NCBI GenBank assembly: GCA_014116815.1
Contig: JACGYV010000001.1
Span: 1 to 64,000 of the forward strand
Direction of reading: 5' to 3'
Origin: Holosporaceae bacterium 'Namur'
Lineage (GTDB): Bacteria; Pseudomonadota; Alphaproteobacteria; Rickettsiales; Midichloriaceae
Length of the DNA stretch: 64,000 nt
Shown: positions 54,995-63,422 of the stretch, in pieces
Layout of the letters: every line of letters begins with the position of its first letter
How positions within the stretch are numbered: position 1 is the stretch's first letter
Position numbers and translations under genes: made by a program
The notes under the pieces: generated by a model
What the model was told of the DNA's origin: nothing
What the model saw: the letters and a program-made list of their open reading frames with translations, nothing else
Database searches by the model: none

Positions 54995-55567
54995 CTAATA
55001 CTCAAAATTAGTATTTAAGGAGTTATCCATTGTAATCGCTGTGTCAAAAATATCATCGTTCAAATTTTTGTATTTAGATACAGCTTCATTTAATGCCTTA
55101 TTACTGAATGTCGTACCTATAAAACTATCCTGTCCAGCTACATGTGCATCCTCATCGTAATATCCCATTTCAATATCTAAAGAATTTCCCATAGCAGCTT
55201 GCATAGTAAGCTCTTTCATTCTTGCTAAACCTTCCAGAATACCTGATGCTGAACGATCAGGCACCCCAAGCACCACATTCTCATTCTCAATTTCCATTGC
55301 CGCCGGATCATAAATAAACTTCTTTATATTTATTTGGGAACGTAACGCCTTTACTCTTTCAATCGCCGCATCAATTGCTTCTCCGGCCTTTTTTGCAACT
55401 TCTTCGCTTGAAAGATCCCATACAAAATCGGAAATAATCCACTTAAATTCTATAGGGGAATGGATTTCCTTCCCACTTAAAACAATACCGGATTGGTCTT
55501 GATTATTATCAATTTTTGCAGAACCGACAATGTTAGTGTCCGATGAAAAACTAATCGAAGTTGTCAT
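54995..55567 (-). CDS. Small flagellin paralogue with circularly permuted segment order
   Basis: A 190-residue protein from ATG 55567, which has a strong GGGGGAAG upstream; an earlier in-frame start at 55606 is less likely. Its pieces match the neighbouring flagellin in the order: N-terminal MTTSIS, then a late-middle piece (NIVGSAKIDNNQDQSGIVLS), then the C-terminal DLSSEEV...AIDAAIERVKALRSQI piece, then the early NVVLGVPDRSASGILEGLAR and MKELTMQAAMGNSLDIE pieces, then DTAITM from the middle. It lacks the D0 helix and the terminal LLKLLG needed for polymerisation. It may be a remnant or a small flagellin-binding protein. Confidence 0.8.
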   Translation of the reverse strand: MTTSISFSSDTNIVGSAKIDNNQDQSGIVLSGKEIHSPIEFKWIISDFVWDLSSEEVAKKAGEAIDAAIERVKALRSQINIKKFIYDPAAMEIENENVVLGVPDRSASGILEGLARMKELTMQAAMGNSLDIEMGYYDEDAHVAGQDSFIGTTFSNKALNEAVSKYKNLNDDIFDTAITMDNSLNTNFEY

Positions 55568-55687
55568 ACTTACTTCCCCCTTAATATTTATATAAACGGC
55601 TTCCATTTAAGTAGCTATTTTATGTACTTAATAAGAACCTAATGTTTTGAGATTAACTATAAATTATGCTCGAAACAAGATTTATCA

Positions 55688-56380
55688 TTATAAAATATTT
55701 TTTAAGAATAGCTTTAGGCGTTCACTCTTAGGGTTGTTGAATATTTCATAGGTAGGGGCATCTTCCAAGATTTTGCCCCCGTCGATAAATATAACCCGGT
55801 CAGAGATTTCTTTAGCGAACAACATTTCATGGGTTACGATAATAAGCGTAATATTAGTGTGCGCGAGTTGTTTTATGGTTTCTAAAACTTCCTTAACGTT
55901 TTCAGGGTCAAGTGCTGAAGTCGGCTCATCGAAAAGCAGGATTTCCGGTTCCATACATAATGTTCTTGCAATTGCCGCCCTTTGCTTTTGGCCGCCCGAG
56001 AGAGCGGAAGGGTATTTATCCGCCGAAGTTTCCAGCCCGACTTTTTTAAGTAGCTCTATTGCTTTATCCTCTGCTTCCCGCTTACTTTTCTTCAAAATTT
56101 TAACCGGTGCGTAGGTCAAATTTTGTAACACGGTCATGTTAGGAAAAAGGCAAAAGTTTTGAAATACCATACCTATGCTATGTTTTTTATTATTCGCAGC
56201 CACTTTGATTTCACCTTGGGTATAACCCTCCAAGCCTGCTATACATCTTAAAATAGTTGATTTACCGCTTCCCGATGAACCGATGATAGAAATAACTTCT
56301 CCTCTACTAACTTTAAAGTTTATCCCGTCCAATATTTTGTGGTCACCAAAATATTTAGTTAAATTATTTATACTTAGCAT
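55688..56380 (-). CDS. artP: Polar amino acid ABC transporter, ATPase
   Basis: A 230-residue importer ATPase of the GlnQ/ArtP family. Walker A is GSSGSGKSTILRC, the Q loop is GMVFQNFCLFPNMTV, the signature is LSGGQKQRAAIARTLCMEP and Walker B is ILLFDEPTSALDPE, with the switch His in IIVTHEM. It overlaps the upstream permease gene by 17 nt. The arginine assignment comes from the divergent argR, not from the ATPase itself, so the gene symbol is tentative. Confidence 0.85.
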   Translation of the reverse strand: MLSINNLTKYFGDHKILDGINFKVSRGEVISIIGSSGSGKSTILRCIAGLEGYTQGEIKVAANNKKHSIGMVFQNFCLFPNMTVLQNLTYAPVKILKKSKREAEDKAIELLKKVGLETSADKYPSALSGGQKQRAAIARTLCMEPEILLFDEPTSALDPENVKEVLETIKQLAHTNITLIIVTHEMLFAKEISDRVIFIDGGKILEDAPTYEIFNNPKSERLKLFLKNIL

Positions 56381-57017
56381 GTAATCTCGTCTCTAAAATT
56401 TTAGCAAAATAAGTTAAAGTAATTACCAGTATATAGTAACAGATCCCGGCGACAACAAGCGGAGCAAAATAAGTATACTGCTCAGCAGCAACTACTTGCG
56501 CCCTTCTCATCAAATCCGCCTCCCCGATTATCGCAATAATTGAGGATTCTTTAATCATACCGGCTACTTCATTAATAAGTGCAGGTAATATATTTTTTAA
56601 TGCCTGAGGTAAAATTATATCTTTCATCATAAAGAAATAAGGTATATTTAAAACCCCGGCTGCCTCAAATTGCCCCTTATCGATTGCTTGAACTCCGGCT
56701 CTAATTATATTGCATATATAGGCACTTGAATTAATGGAGAAGGCAATAACTCCGGAAGCAAATGCCGATATCTTATATCCGGTAAGGGCAGGCACGGCAA
56801 AATAGACAATGCTTAATTGCAGTAGAAGGGGGGTACCTCTTATTATTGAAACATAAAGCTTCACAGGAAAAGAGAGTACTTTATTTTCACTTAAAATAAT
56901 AAAGGCGAATATAATCCCGAGGAAAAACCCGATAAACACCGAGGTAAGGGAATACTGTAAAGTAATGATTACCCCTTCAACAATATATAACACCCACTGA
57001 AAATCATAATTAATCAT
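56364..57017 (-). CDS. artQ: Polar amino acid ABC transporter, permease
   Basis: A 217-residue permease with about five membrane segments. The start VVEGVIITLQYSLTSVFIGFF and VSIIRGTPLLLQLSIVYF are typical of the His/Glu/Gln/Arg permease family, and the EAA loop is EAAGVLNIPYFFMMKDIILP. A single permease gene is present, so a homodimer is expected. It lies between the binding-protein and ATPase genes. Substrate choice (arginine or another basic amino acid) is inferred from argR. Confidence 0.85.
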   Translation of the reverse strand: MINYDFQWVLYIVEGVIITLQYSLTSVFIGFFLGIIFAFIILSENKVLSFPVKLYVSIIRGTPLLLQLSIVYFAVPALTGYKISAFASGVIAFSINSSAYICNIIRAGVQAIDKGQFEAAGVLNIPYFFMMKDIILPQALKNILPALINEVAGMIKESSIIAIIGEADLMRRAQVVAAEQYTYFAPLVVAGICYYILVITLTYFAKILETRLHAKYK

Positions 57018-57023
57018 AAATTT

Positions 57024-57800
57024 TTACTCTTTACTCTCAACAATCCATTTTTGTTCTAAGCTTTTTAACTTGCCTTTTTTTTCAAGATTATCCAAAGCAT
57101 AGTTAAAAGCTTCGGTGAGTTCTGATTTAAAGGGTAAGACAACTGCATTGCCGCCTATAAAATCCTCAATAACTTTAGATTTTAAGTTCTGGTTTCTGGA
57201 GATTATTTTTCTTGCAATTTCCGCATCTAATAAAACTCCGTCTATTCTTCCGATTTTTAATTCCTCAATTAATGCAGGAACTCTGGAGATAGATAAAATT
57301 TCCAAAGAGGGTATATTCGCTTGTTTTTTCTTTAAGTAAGCTTCCATAGTTGAACCCATCTGTACTCCGATTTTTTTATTTTCAAATCGGGATATTGCTT
57401 CTATATCTTTTGAATCAAGAGTTAGAATTTCTATTTTAGCCTGGTAATATAATTTAGTGAAATCTACATTTCTGGCACGCTCGGGAGAAGGCGACATAGC
57501 TGAAATAATAAAATCTATTTGCTTGCTATTTAACGCAGGGATTAAAGAACCGAAATCCATGTCTTTAATCTCAAGCTTGAAATCAAGCTCATTTGCAAGC
57601 ATATATGCTAAATCAATATCGAACCCCTGAGGCTTACCCAAATGCATAAATTCGAAAGGCGGGTAGTCTAAAGATACTCCCATAACTAAAGTTTTTTTTA
57701 TATTCCTATCTATATTATCATGCTCGGCAAATGGATTTAAGCACATTATAAGCGCGATTGATAGTAGGCCTAGAACTAATATTATAAGCTTCTTTTTCAT
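57024..57800 (-). CDS. artJ: Polar amino acid ABC transporter, substrate-binding protein
   Basis: A 258-residue periplasmic protein with N-terminal signal MKKKLIILVLGLLSIALIMC, possibly a lipoprotein-like tail. LVMGVSLDYPPFEFMHLGKP and FDIDLAYMLANELDFKLEI form the lobe 1 substrate site, followed by IDFIISAMSPSPERARNVDFT and FENKKIGVQMGSTMEAYLKK, both conserved in the ArtJ/HisJ/GlnH family. It is first in the importer operon and divergent from argR with 75 bp between. Confidence 0.9.
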   Translation of the reverse strand: MKKKLIILVLGLLSIALIMCLNPFAEHDNIDRNIKKTLVMGVSLDYPPFEFMHLGKPQGFDIDLAYMLANELDFKLEIKDMDFGSLIPALNSKQIDFIISAMSPSPERARNVDFTKLYYQAKIEILTLDSKDIEAISRFENKKIGVQMGSTMEAYLKKKQANIPSLEILSISRVPALIEELKIGRIDGVLLDAEIARKIISRNQNLKSKVIEDFIGGNAVVLPFKSELTEAFNYALDNLEKKGKLKSLEQKWIVESKE

Positions 57801-57842
57801 TTTTGTTCTCGACTTTTCTTTAGCTGATATGTTAATCTATTA

Positions 57843-57856
57843 TGCATATATATGCA
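57843..57856. promoter_or_regulatory. ARG-box-like operator between artJ and argR
   Basis: TGCATATATATGCA is a perfect 14-bp palindrome that fits the ARG box frame TGnATnnnnATnCA (E. coli consensus TGAATAATTATTCA). It lies 19 nt before the argR ATG and 42 nt before artJ, where an ArgR hexamer could repress both. It is only one box; E. coli operators usually have two. Confidence 0.6.
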
Positions 57857-57875
57857 ACATATAACTTCATAGTCT

Positions 57876-58301
57876 ATGATTGAAGAGCTGATTTTAGAGA
57901 TTATAAAAAATGAGAAAATTTCAAGCCAGGACGCTTTAGTGCTTAGGGTAGAAGAGTTATCGCAAGAACATGTAGAGCAATCTACACTATCCAGAAAATT
58001 AAAGAAGCTAAATATTGAAAAAGAGAACGGGATTTACAAATTAAAAGAGAAAAAAAACTTTTTCTCTAGGCAAGTTATTAAATATATTAATATTTCGGAG
58101 CCCAATCTTCTTATAATCAAGACTATTCCGGGCGTGGCCAATTCAATAGCTATTATAATTGATAATGAAATCGAAGCTAAATCTCACCTGGTATCAGAAA
58201 TAGCAGGCACTATAGCCGGAGATGATACAATTTTTATAGCAGTAAAAAATCCCAGTAAATTACATCTAGCCAGAAAACAAGTTGAAGAGCTCATAATGTA
58301 G
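57876..58301 (+). CDS. argR: Arginine repressor ArgR
   Basis: A 141-residue regulator. The N-terminal winged HTH has EQSTLSRKLKKLNIEK, like the 'Q.TVSR.L..L.' recognition block of ArgR. The C-terminal hexamerisation/arginine-binding domain has IIKTIPGVANSIAIIID and IAGTIAGDDTIFIAV, the 'GTIAGDDT' motif binding arginine. It is divergent from an amino-acid importer, so it probably senses arginine and limits import. No arginine biosynthesis gene is in the window. Confidence 0.9.
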   Translation: MIEELILEIIKNEKISSQDALVLRVEELSQEHVEQSTLSRKLKKLNIEKENGIYKLKEKKNFFSRQVIKYINISEPNLLIIKTIPGVANSIAIIIDNEIEAKSHLVSEIAGTIAGDDTIFIAVKNPSKLHLARKQVEELIM

Positions 58302-58302
58302 C

Positions 58303-59139
58303 TTATAGGGGAATAATTTTATCCCCCAAATCGCAAAAATTTTTAAGAGTAAGATTTTCCGGTCTTGCAAGCGGATTAATGTTTAACTCCTCAAGCATTG
58401 ATTCCAGGTCTTGAACTTTATTCTTTAATATAGATCTGACCATTTTTCTACGTTGACTAAATAAGATTTGGGTCATTTTCTCTACTTTACTAATATTTGC
58501 ATTATAAAGAGGTTCTTTTCTCGGGGTTATAGTTACTATACTTGAAGTCACTTTGGGAGGAGGATAAAAATGATGCGCTTCAACATCGAATTTTTTCTCA
58601 ACTTCACATAACAATTGGCATATAATTGAGAGCCTCCCGTAATGTGCAGTTGAAGGCATCGCCGACATTCTTTCCACTACTTCCTTCTGCAACATTACCG
58701 TAATAGACTTAAATAAATTTGTTTTTATAATCCACTTTAATACTAACTCGGTACCGATATTATACGGAAGATTGGCGATCACCTTAGCAGGGTAGCCAAT
58801 TATCTCCTCCTCCTTAATTTTGAGAGCATCTCCTTGCACTACCTTTAAACGCTCAACATTTGCAGCAATTAGAGTTTCTAAAGCTTTAATACAGTTTACA
58901 TCCATTTCAACGGCAACAATTTTTTCAGCATTACTTGCTAATAATGATCTGGTTAAAGTACCGGCTCCCGAACCTATTTCGAGCACATTAACCCCTTTTA
59001 AATTTCCGGCCGATAAAACTATTCTGTCAGTAATATCAGTATCAAGTATAAAATTCTGCCCAAGCTTTTTGTTTGGTGTTAATTTATATCTTTTAATTAT
59101 TTCGCTAATTGAAGGCAGTATATTTGAAATTTTATCCAT
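58303..59139 (-). CDS. rsmA: 16S rRNA adenine dimethyltransferase
   Basis: KsgA/RsmA, 278 residues, dimethylates two adjacent adenines in the 3' end of 16S rRNA. LGQNFILDTDITDRIV, VLEIGSGAGTLTRSLL, VKVIANLPYNIGTELV (the NLPY catalytic motif) and VMLQKEVVERMSA are family blocks, followed by FYPPPKVTSSIVTI. It ends 2 nt from the convergent argR stop. Confidence 0.96.
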   Translation of the reverse strand: MDKISNILPSISEIIKRYKLTPNKKLGQNFILDTDITDRIVLSAGNLKGVNVLEIGSGAGTLTRSLLASNAEKIVAVEMDVNCIKALETLIAANVERLKVVQGDALKIKEEEIIGYPAKVIANLPYNIGTELVLKWIIKTNLFKSITVMLQKEVVERMSAMPSTAHYGRLSIICQLLCEVEKKFDVEAHHFYPPPKVTSSIVTITPRKEPLYNANISKVEKMTQILFSQRRKMVRSILKNKVQDLESMLEELNINPLARPENLTLKNFCDLGDKIIPL

Positions 59140-59202
59140 AGATTATTGCTTTGAGTTTGCAACTAATATATCTTCCTTCTTATAAATTAACAGGAGTTTT
59201 TT

Positions 59203-60090
59203 ATGTCTCTTATTCCATTTGATCAAAGGGAAGGTTTTATTTGGTTTGACGGCAATTTTGTCGAATGGAAAGATGCTAAAATTCACATTCTTACTCATGG
59301 ATTGCATTACGGCTGTACCGTTTTTGAAGGTATTAGGGTTTATAATTATAAACCCTTTAAACTAAGGGAACATCAGCAAAGGTTAATTAATTCGGCAAAA
59401 CTTGTCGGGTATAATCTACCGTTTACACTGGAAGAGCTGGAGCTCGCTGCAATTAACGTGATCAAAAAACAAAATATTAAAGACGGGTATTTAAGACCAG
59501 TAGCATGGCTCGGCAGTGAGACTATGCTGATTTCAGGCAATAATTGTAAAGTGCATACTGCAATTGCGGGATGGGAAACTTTTGAACAATCCAGAACAAC
59601 TATACGAGAAAGAGGAGCAAAGGTTGTAATAAGCAATTGGATAAAGCCTCCGGCAGATTGTGCGCCTTTTAAAAGCAAAGCATCGGGAATATATATGATT
59701 GCAACCATGGTAAAAAATGAAGCTACCGCAAAAGGATTCGATGATGCTCTCATGCTAGATATAAACCAAAACATTACTGAAGCAACTACTTCAAATTTTT
59801 TCATTATTTCAGGTAACAAACTTTTAACCCCGATCCCGGATTGTTTTCTAAACGGAATTACCAGGCAAACCGTAATTGAAGTTGCTAAGACTAATGGTAT
59901 GGAAGTAATAGAGAAATATATAAAAATTGCAGATTTAAATGAAGCTGAGGCAGCATTTTTTACAGGCACGGCTATTGAGATAATGCCTATCGGGCAAATT
60001 GCAGCAACTAAATCCACCTATGGTTTTGATATAAAAAACCACAAACTTAAACTTTTAATGGAAGCTTACAGCAAGTTGGTTAATGCTTAG
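59203..60090 (+). CDS. ilvE: Branched-chain amino acid aminotransferase
   Basis: A 295-residue class IV PLP aminotransferase. The start has FIWFDGNFVEWKDAKIHILT, then HGLHYGCTVFEGIRVY; the PLP lysine is in FKSKASGIYMIA, and the glutamate and phosphate-binding blocks are ITEATTSNFFII and GITRQTVIEVA followed by FFTGTAIEIMPI. It makes or degrades Leu, Ile and Val by transamination. An AGGAG-like site (caggag) precedes the ATG. Confidence 0.92.
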   Translation: MSLIPFDQREGFIWFDGNFVEWKDAKIHILTHGLHYGCTVFEGIRVYNYKPFKLREHQQRLINSAKLVGYNLPFTLEELELAAINVIKKQNIKDGYLRPVAWLGSETMLISGNNCKVHTAIAGWETFEQSRTTIRERGAKVVISNWIKPPADCAPFKSKASGIYMIATMVKNEATAKGFDDALMLDINQNITEATTSNFFIISGNKLLTPIPDCFLNGITRQTVIEVAKTNGMEVIEKYIKIADLNEAEAAFFTGTAIEIMPIGQIAATKSTYGFDIKNHKLKLLMEAYSKLVNA

Positions 60091-60223
60091 GCTAACAATG
60101 CTCCGAACATATTACCGGTAAATTATTTACTGTTTTCCAACAAATGATTAACAAAGTTAATTAGTTGTTAAAATTATAATTTTTTGCTAAATATAACAAT
60201 ACTTACTTTATTTGAAATTAACA

Positions 60224-62422
60224 ATGCAGCGTTTAATATTATTTTTTATCGGTTTAATACTCTTTACCTATAAAATAAGTTACGGCAATACTTACGTAAG
60301 CTCCCGAAATAAACCGGTATATATAGAATATAACGATCTCTTTTACAATGATGTCGATGAAGTCATTATTTTTAAGGGAGATGTTATAGTTGTACAAGGC
60401 AATGAAGTTCTAACAGCTGAAGAAATGCATTACCATAAGGCAGAAGATAAATATTACGCTAAAGGAAATATCGCCATTCTTAAAGAGGACGGCAGCGTTT
60501 ATTTTGCCGACATTTTAAATCTGGATAGGTTTTTATATAAAGGAAGAGCCTTAAATTTTAAAGGAAGACTTACCGAGAACGGTTTAATATCCGCATCAGA
60601 AGTAGAGATTTTCAGTAAAACTAAGATGCAAATGGGCAATGTAGTCTTCTCAACCTGTAAGATATGTGAAAACAATGTGTTTCCCAATATACCCTTATGG
60701 CAAATTAGGGCAAAAGAAGCCTTAATTGACCGGGATAAGGAATCTATTACTTATAAACACGCAAGATTAGAAGCCTTTGGAACTCCGATTGCATATACGC
60801 CTTATATTGTCACTCCTACTCCGGGAGCCAAACGTAAGAGCGGCTTTCTATCACCTAATTTCGCTTGGACAAATGACTTCGGTTACAGCATAAAAACTCC
60901 TTATTACTGGAACATAGCCCCTAACATGGATGCAACTACATCAGTCAGGCTATTTACAAAAGATCAACCGTTACTGGAAGGAAATTTCAGGCACTTAACC
61001 GATCATGGTGAATACCTCTTGGAAGGTAGCATGATTAATACTAAGAAAGTTCTAAAAGACGGTACAGTAGTTGAAAACAGTAAACAAGTGAGAGGTCATA
61101 TTAACTTCGAATCTCTCTTTACTTTAGAAAACACTATGTTTGACAGTTATATCGGTCTTAATTTAATGAGAGTATATGATAAGAGTAAAACGTATCTTAA
61201 AAAGTATAAAATTAGCCAGGAAGATATCTTAACTACCAATGGGTTTGTTAGGAATTTTTGGGATAATAATTATTTATTTTTAGATACTCTATACTTCCAA
61301 AATTTAAATACGGCTTATACCGATGCGGATTGGAAGACAGCTCCTAGAGTCGTTCCTTGGTTGAGAGGTTATTTTGATAAAGACTTAGAGTATAATAACT
61401 CAAAAATTTATTTTGATATTGATGCTTTAAATTTGCATAGAAATACCGGATTAAAATATCAAAGGTTATCTTCTACCGTCGGATACAAAGTTCCTGTTGT
61501 TTTACCCTACGGGCAGTTATTGCAAATAGGCGGAAGCCTTAGAGGTGATTATTATCAGGTACACCAAAGTAACAACTCTAAAAAAGTTACCGGCGATAAA
61601 CCTGTAGGTAATACCACAATGGCTTATCCGCAATTTGATATTGAATGGAGATTACCTCTTATAAACCATACTAATTTCGGAACAATGACTCTTGAACCGA
61701 TTGCAAATCTCATAATTGCCCGTGATCGTAAACCTTCACATATAATTCCCAATGAGGATAGCCAGTTTTTTGAAATTTCTGCTTTAAATTTAATGAGTAA
61801 CAACAGGTATTTAGGGCATGACCAATTAGAAACGGGATCTCGTTTAAATTACGGCTTAAGAGGGAACTTAAAAAGCAAATATATTGAGAACCTCGGTTTT
61901 ACCATCGGAGAAGTTATTAATTTTAAAAAGCATGAAAACTACGGCAAAGCTTCCGGTCTTACGGAAAAAAGATCCGATTATGTAAGTAAAGTATATTTAC
62001 AACCCATCAAAGAAGTATACCTTGTGCATAAATTAAGATTAGATAACAAAGATCTCTCCGTAATGCGTAATGAAGTATATACTTCTTTAAATTTACCTGA
62101 ATGGAATATGTCGATAAATTATATGGAAGTCGGTAAAAAAATATTAACCTATAATAACCAACTTAATAAAATTTATCGCAAAGATATAACAAGCACAGCT
62201 TCATATAATATTTATAATGATTGGTGGCTTGGGGGATATGTAAAGAGAAAATTAGGCGGTAAAATTCCCGGAGCAAGTAAGAAAATTTCCGAAGGGGTAA
62301 ATCTTAACTATCTCGGAGATTGCTTACAGACATTTTTTATTGTAGAAAGAGATCATACAAAGCTTAATGATTTAAAACCAAGCACGACATATGCTTTAAA
62401 TGTTAAGATTCCAGGATTTTAA
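60224..62422 (+). CDS. lptD: LPS-assembly protein LptD
   Basis: A 732-residue outer membrane beta-barrel that inserts lipopolysaccharide into the outer leaflet. ATG 60224 gives the signal peptide MQRLILFFIGLILFTYKISY, cut near GNT; an upstream TTG is less likely. The N-terminal jellyroll has VDEVIIFKGDVIVVQGNEVL and YYAKGNIAIL, then CKICENNVFPNIPLWQIRAK and TYKHARLEAFGTPIAYTPYI, all conserved in LptD. The rest is barrel strands. It precedes surA, which helps fold LptD. Its presence implies that this organism makes LPS. Confidence 0.92.
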   Translation: MQRLILFFIGLILFTYKISYGNTYVSSRNKPVYIEYNDLFYNDVDEVIIFKGDVIVVQGNEVLTAEEMHYHKAEDKYYAKGNIAILKEDGSVYFADILNLDRFLYKGRALNFKGRLTENGLISASEVEIFSKTKMQMGNVVFSTCKICENNVFPNIPLWQIRAKEALIDRDKESITYKHARLEAFGTPIAYTPYIVTPTPGAKRKSGFLSPNFAWTNDFGYSIKTPYYWNIAPNMDATTSVRLFTKDQPLLEGNFRHLTDHGEYLLEGSMINTKKVLKDGTVVENSKQVRGHINFESLFTLENTMFDSYIGLNLMRVYDKSKTYLKKYKISQEDILTTNGFVRNFWDNNYLFLDTLYFQNLNTAYTDADWKTAPRVVPWLRGYFDKDLEYNNSKIYFDIDALNLHRNTGLKYQRLSSTVGYKVPVVLPYGQLLQIGGSLRGDYYQVHQSNNSKKVTGDKPVGNTTMAYPQFDIEWRLPLINHTNFGTMTLEPIANLIIARDRKPSHIIPNEDSQFFEISALNLMSNNRYLGHDQLETGSRLNYGLRGNLKSKYIENLGFTIGEVINFKKHENYGKASGLTEKRSDYVSKVYLQPIKEVYLVHKLRLDNKDLSVMRNEVYTSLNLPEWNMSINYMEVGKKILTYNNQLNKIYRKDITSTASYNIYNDWWLGGYVKRKLGGKIPGASKKISEGVNLNYLGDCLQTFFIVERDHTKLNDLKPSTTYALNVKIPGF

Positions 62423-62441
62423 TTAGAGGAAAAGAAGTAGA

Positions 62442-63389
62442 ATGAAAAAAATATTGTTATTTATATTTATTGCCTTTTACCAACTCTCATATGCTGCCGA
62501 ACAAGCAGTTGTTGCAGTCATAAACCATATGCCGATAACCGACCTGGATCTAAATCGAAGAATAGAGTTGGTTGTAAAATCCAACAATCTGCCTCACAAC
62601 CCGAAAGCTTTAGAAGCTTTAAAATTTCAAGTTTTACAGATGCTAATAGATGAAAAGCTTTTTGAGCAGGAAGCAAAAAAATTAAATATTATAGTTGATG
62701 AAATAGATATTAAACGTGCTTTTCATACCATCGCCGCTAATAATAATTTAAAGATTAGCCAACTTGATGCATTTTTAAAAAACTCGGGAATTTCTCAAGA
62801 TGAGCTGGAAAATCAAATAAAGCATCAATTACTTTGGTCGAAACTTATTAAAACTCAAATTGAACCGTTTGTAGCAGTAACCGAGCAGGATATCAAAGAT
62901 TCCCCTCTATTACAAAAAACTCACTCTACAACTCGAGATGAAGATAGAGTAAGACTTGCAGAAATAGCAATTTTTACCGGCACTAATAATATTGAGGAAG
63001 CTAAAGATTTAATAGAACAATTAGCTGACCAAATTAAAAATGGAGCTGACTTTGCCAAACTTGCCAAGAACTTTTCCCAAAGCTCCAGTGCTGCTAAGTC
63101 AGGAGAGATAGGTTGGTTTTATATCAAGCAGCTATCTAGTGAATTCGCTGAAGCGGTAATTAACCTTAAGCCGGGTGAAATTTCCAAGCCCATTATTATG
63201 AATGACAGCGTATATATAATAAAAGTACTTGATAGAAAGACTGCTCCGCAGCAAAAAGAAGATTTACCCCATTCAAATTTAGCTAAAGATGAGGAATTAA
63301 AAGAATCTTTGAAACAAAGAAAACTTGATAACCGAGTTAAGGCTTATCTTTTAAAACTTAGAAACCAAGCTTTTATTGATTTAAAATAA
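62442..63389 (+). CDS. surA: SurA-type periplasmic chaperone / peptidyl-prolyl isomerase
   Basis: A 315-residue periplasmic protein. The signal is MKKILLFIFIAFYQLSYA, then the SurA_N chaperone region (VVAVINHMPITDLDLNRRIE, VLQMLIDEKLFEQEAKKLN). One parvulin domain follows with LAEIAIFTG, FAKLAKNFSQSSSAAKSGEI and GWFYIKQL, ending VIKVLDR. SurA of E. coli has two parvulin domains; this has one, as in many alphaproteobacteria. It lies 20 nt after lptD. Confidence 0.88.
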   Translation: MKKILLFIFIAFYQLSYAAEQAVVAVINHMPITDLDLNRRIELVVKSNNLPHNPKALEALKFQVLQMLIDEKLFEQEAKKLNIIVDEIDIKRAFHTIAANNNLKISQLDAFLKNSGISQDELENQIKHQLLWSKLIKTQIEPFVAVTEQDIKDSPLLQKTHSTTRDEDRVRLAEIAIFTGTNNIEEAKDLIEQLADQIKNGADFAKLAKNFSQSSSAAKSGEIGWFYIKQLSSEFAEAVINLKPGEISKPIIMNDSVYIIKVLDRKTAPQQKEDLPHSNLAKDEELKESLKQRKLDNRVKAYLLKLRNQAFIDLK

Positions 63390-63422
63390 CCCTTAAATCC
63401 AAATTGGGTAATATAAAAAAAT

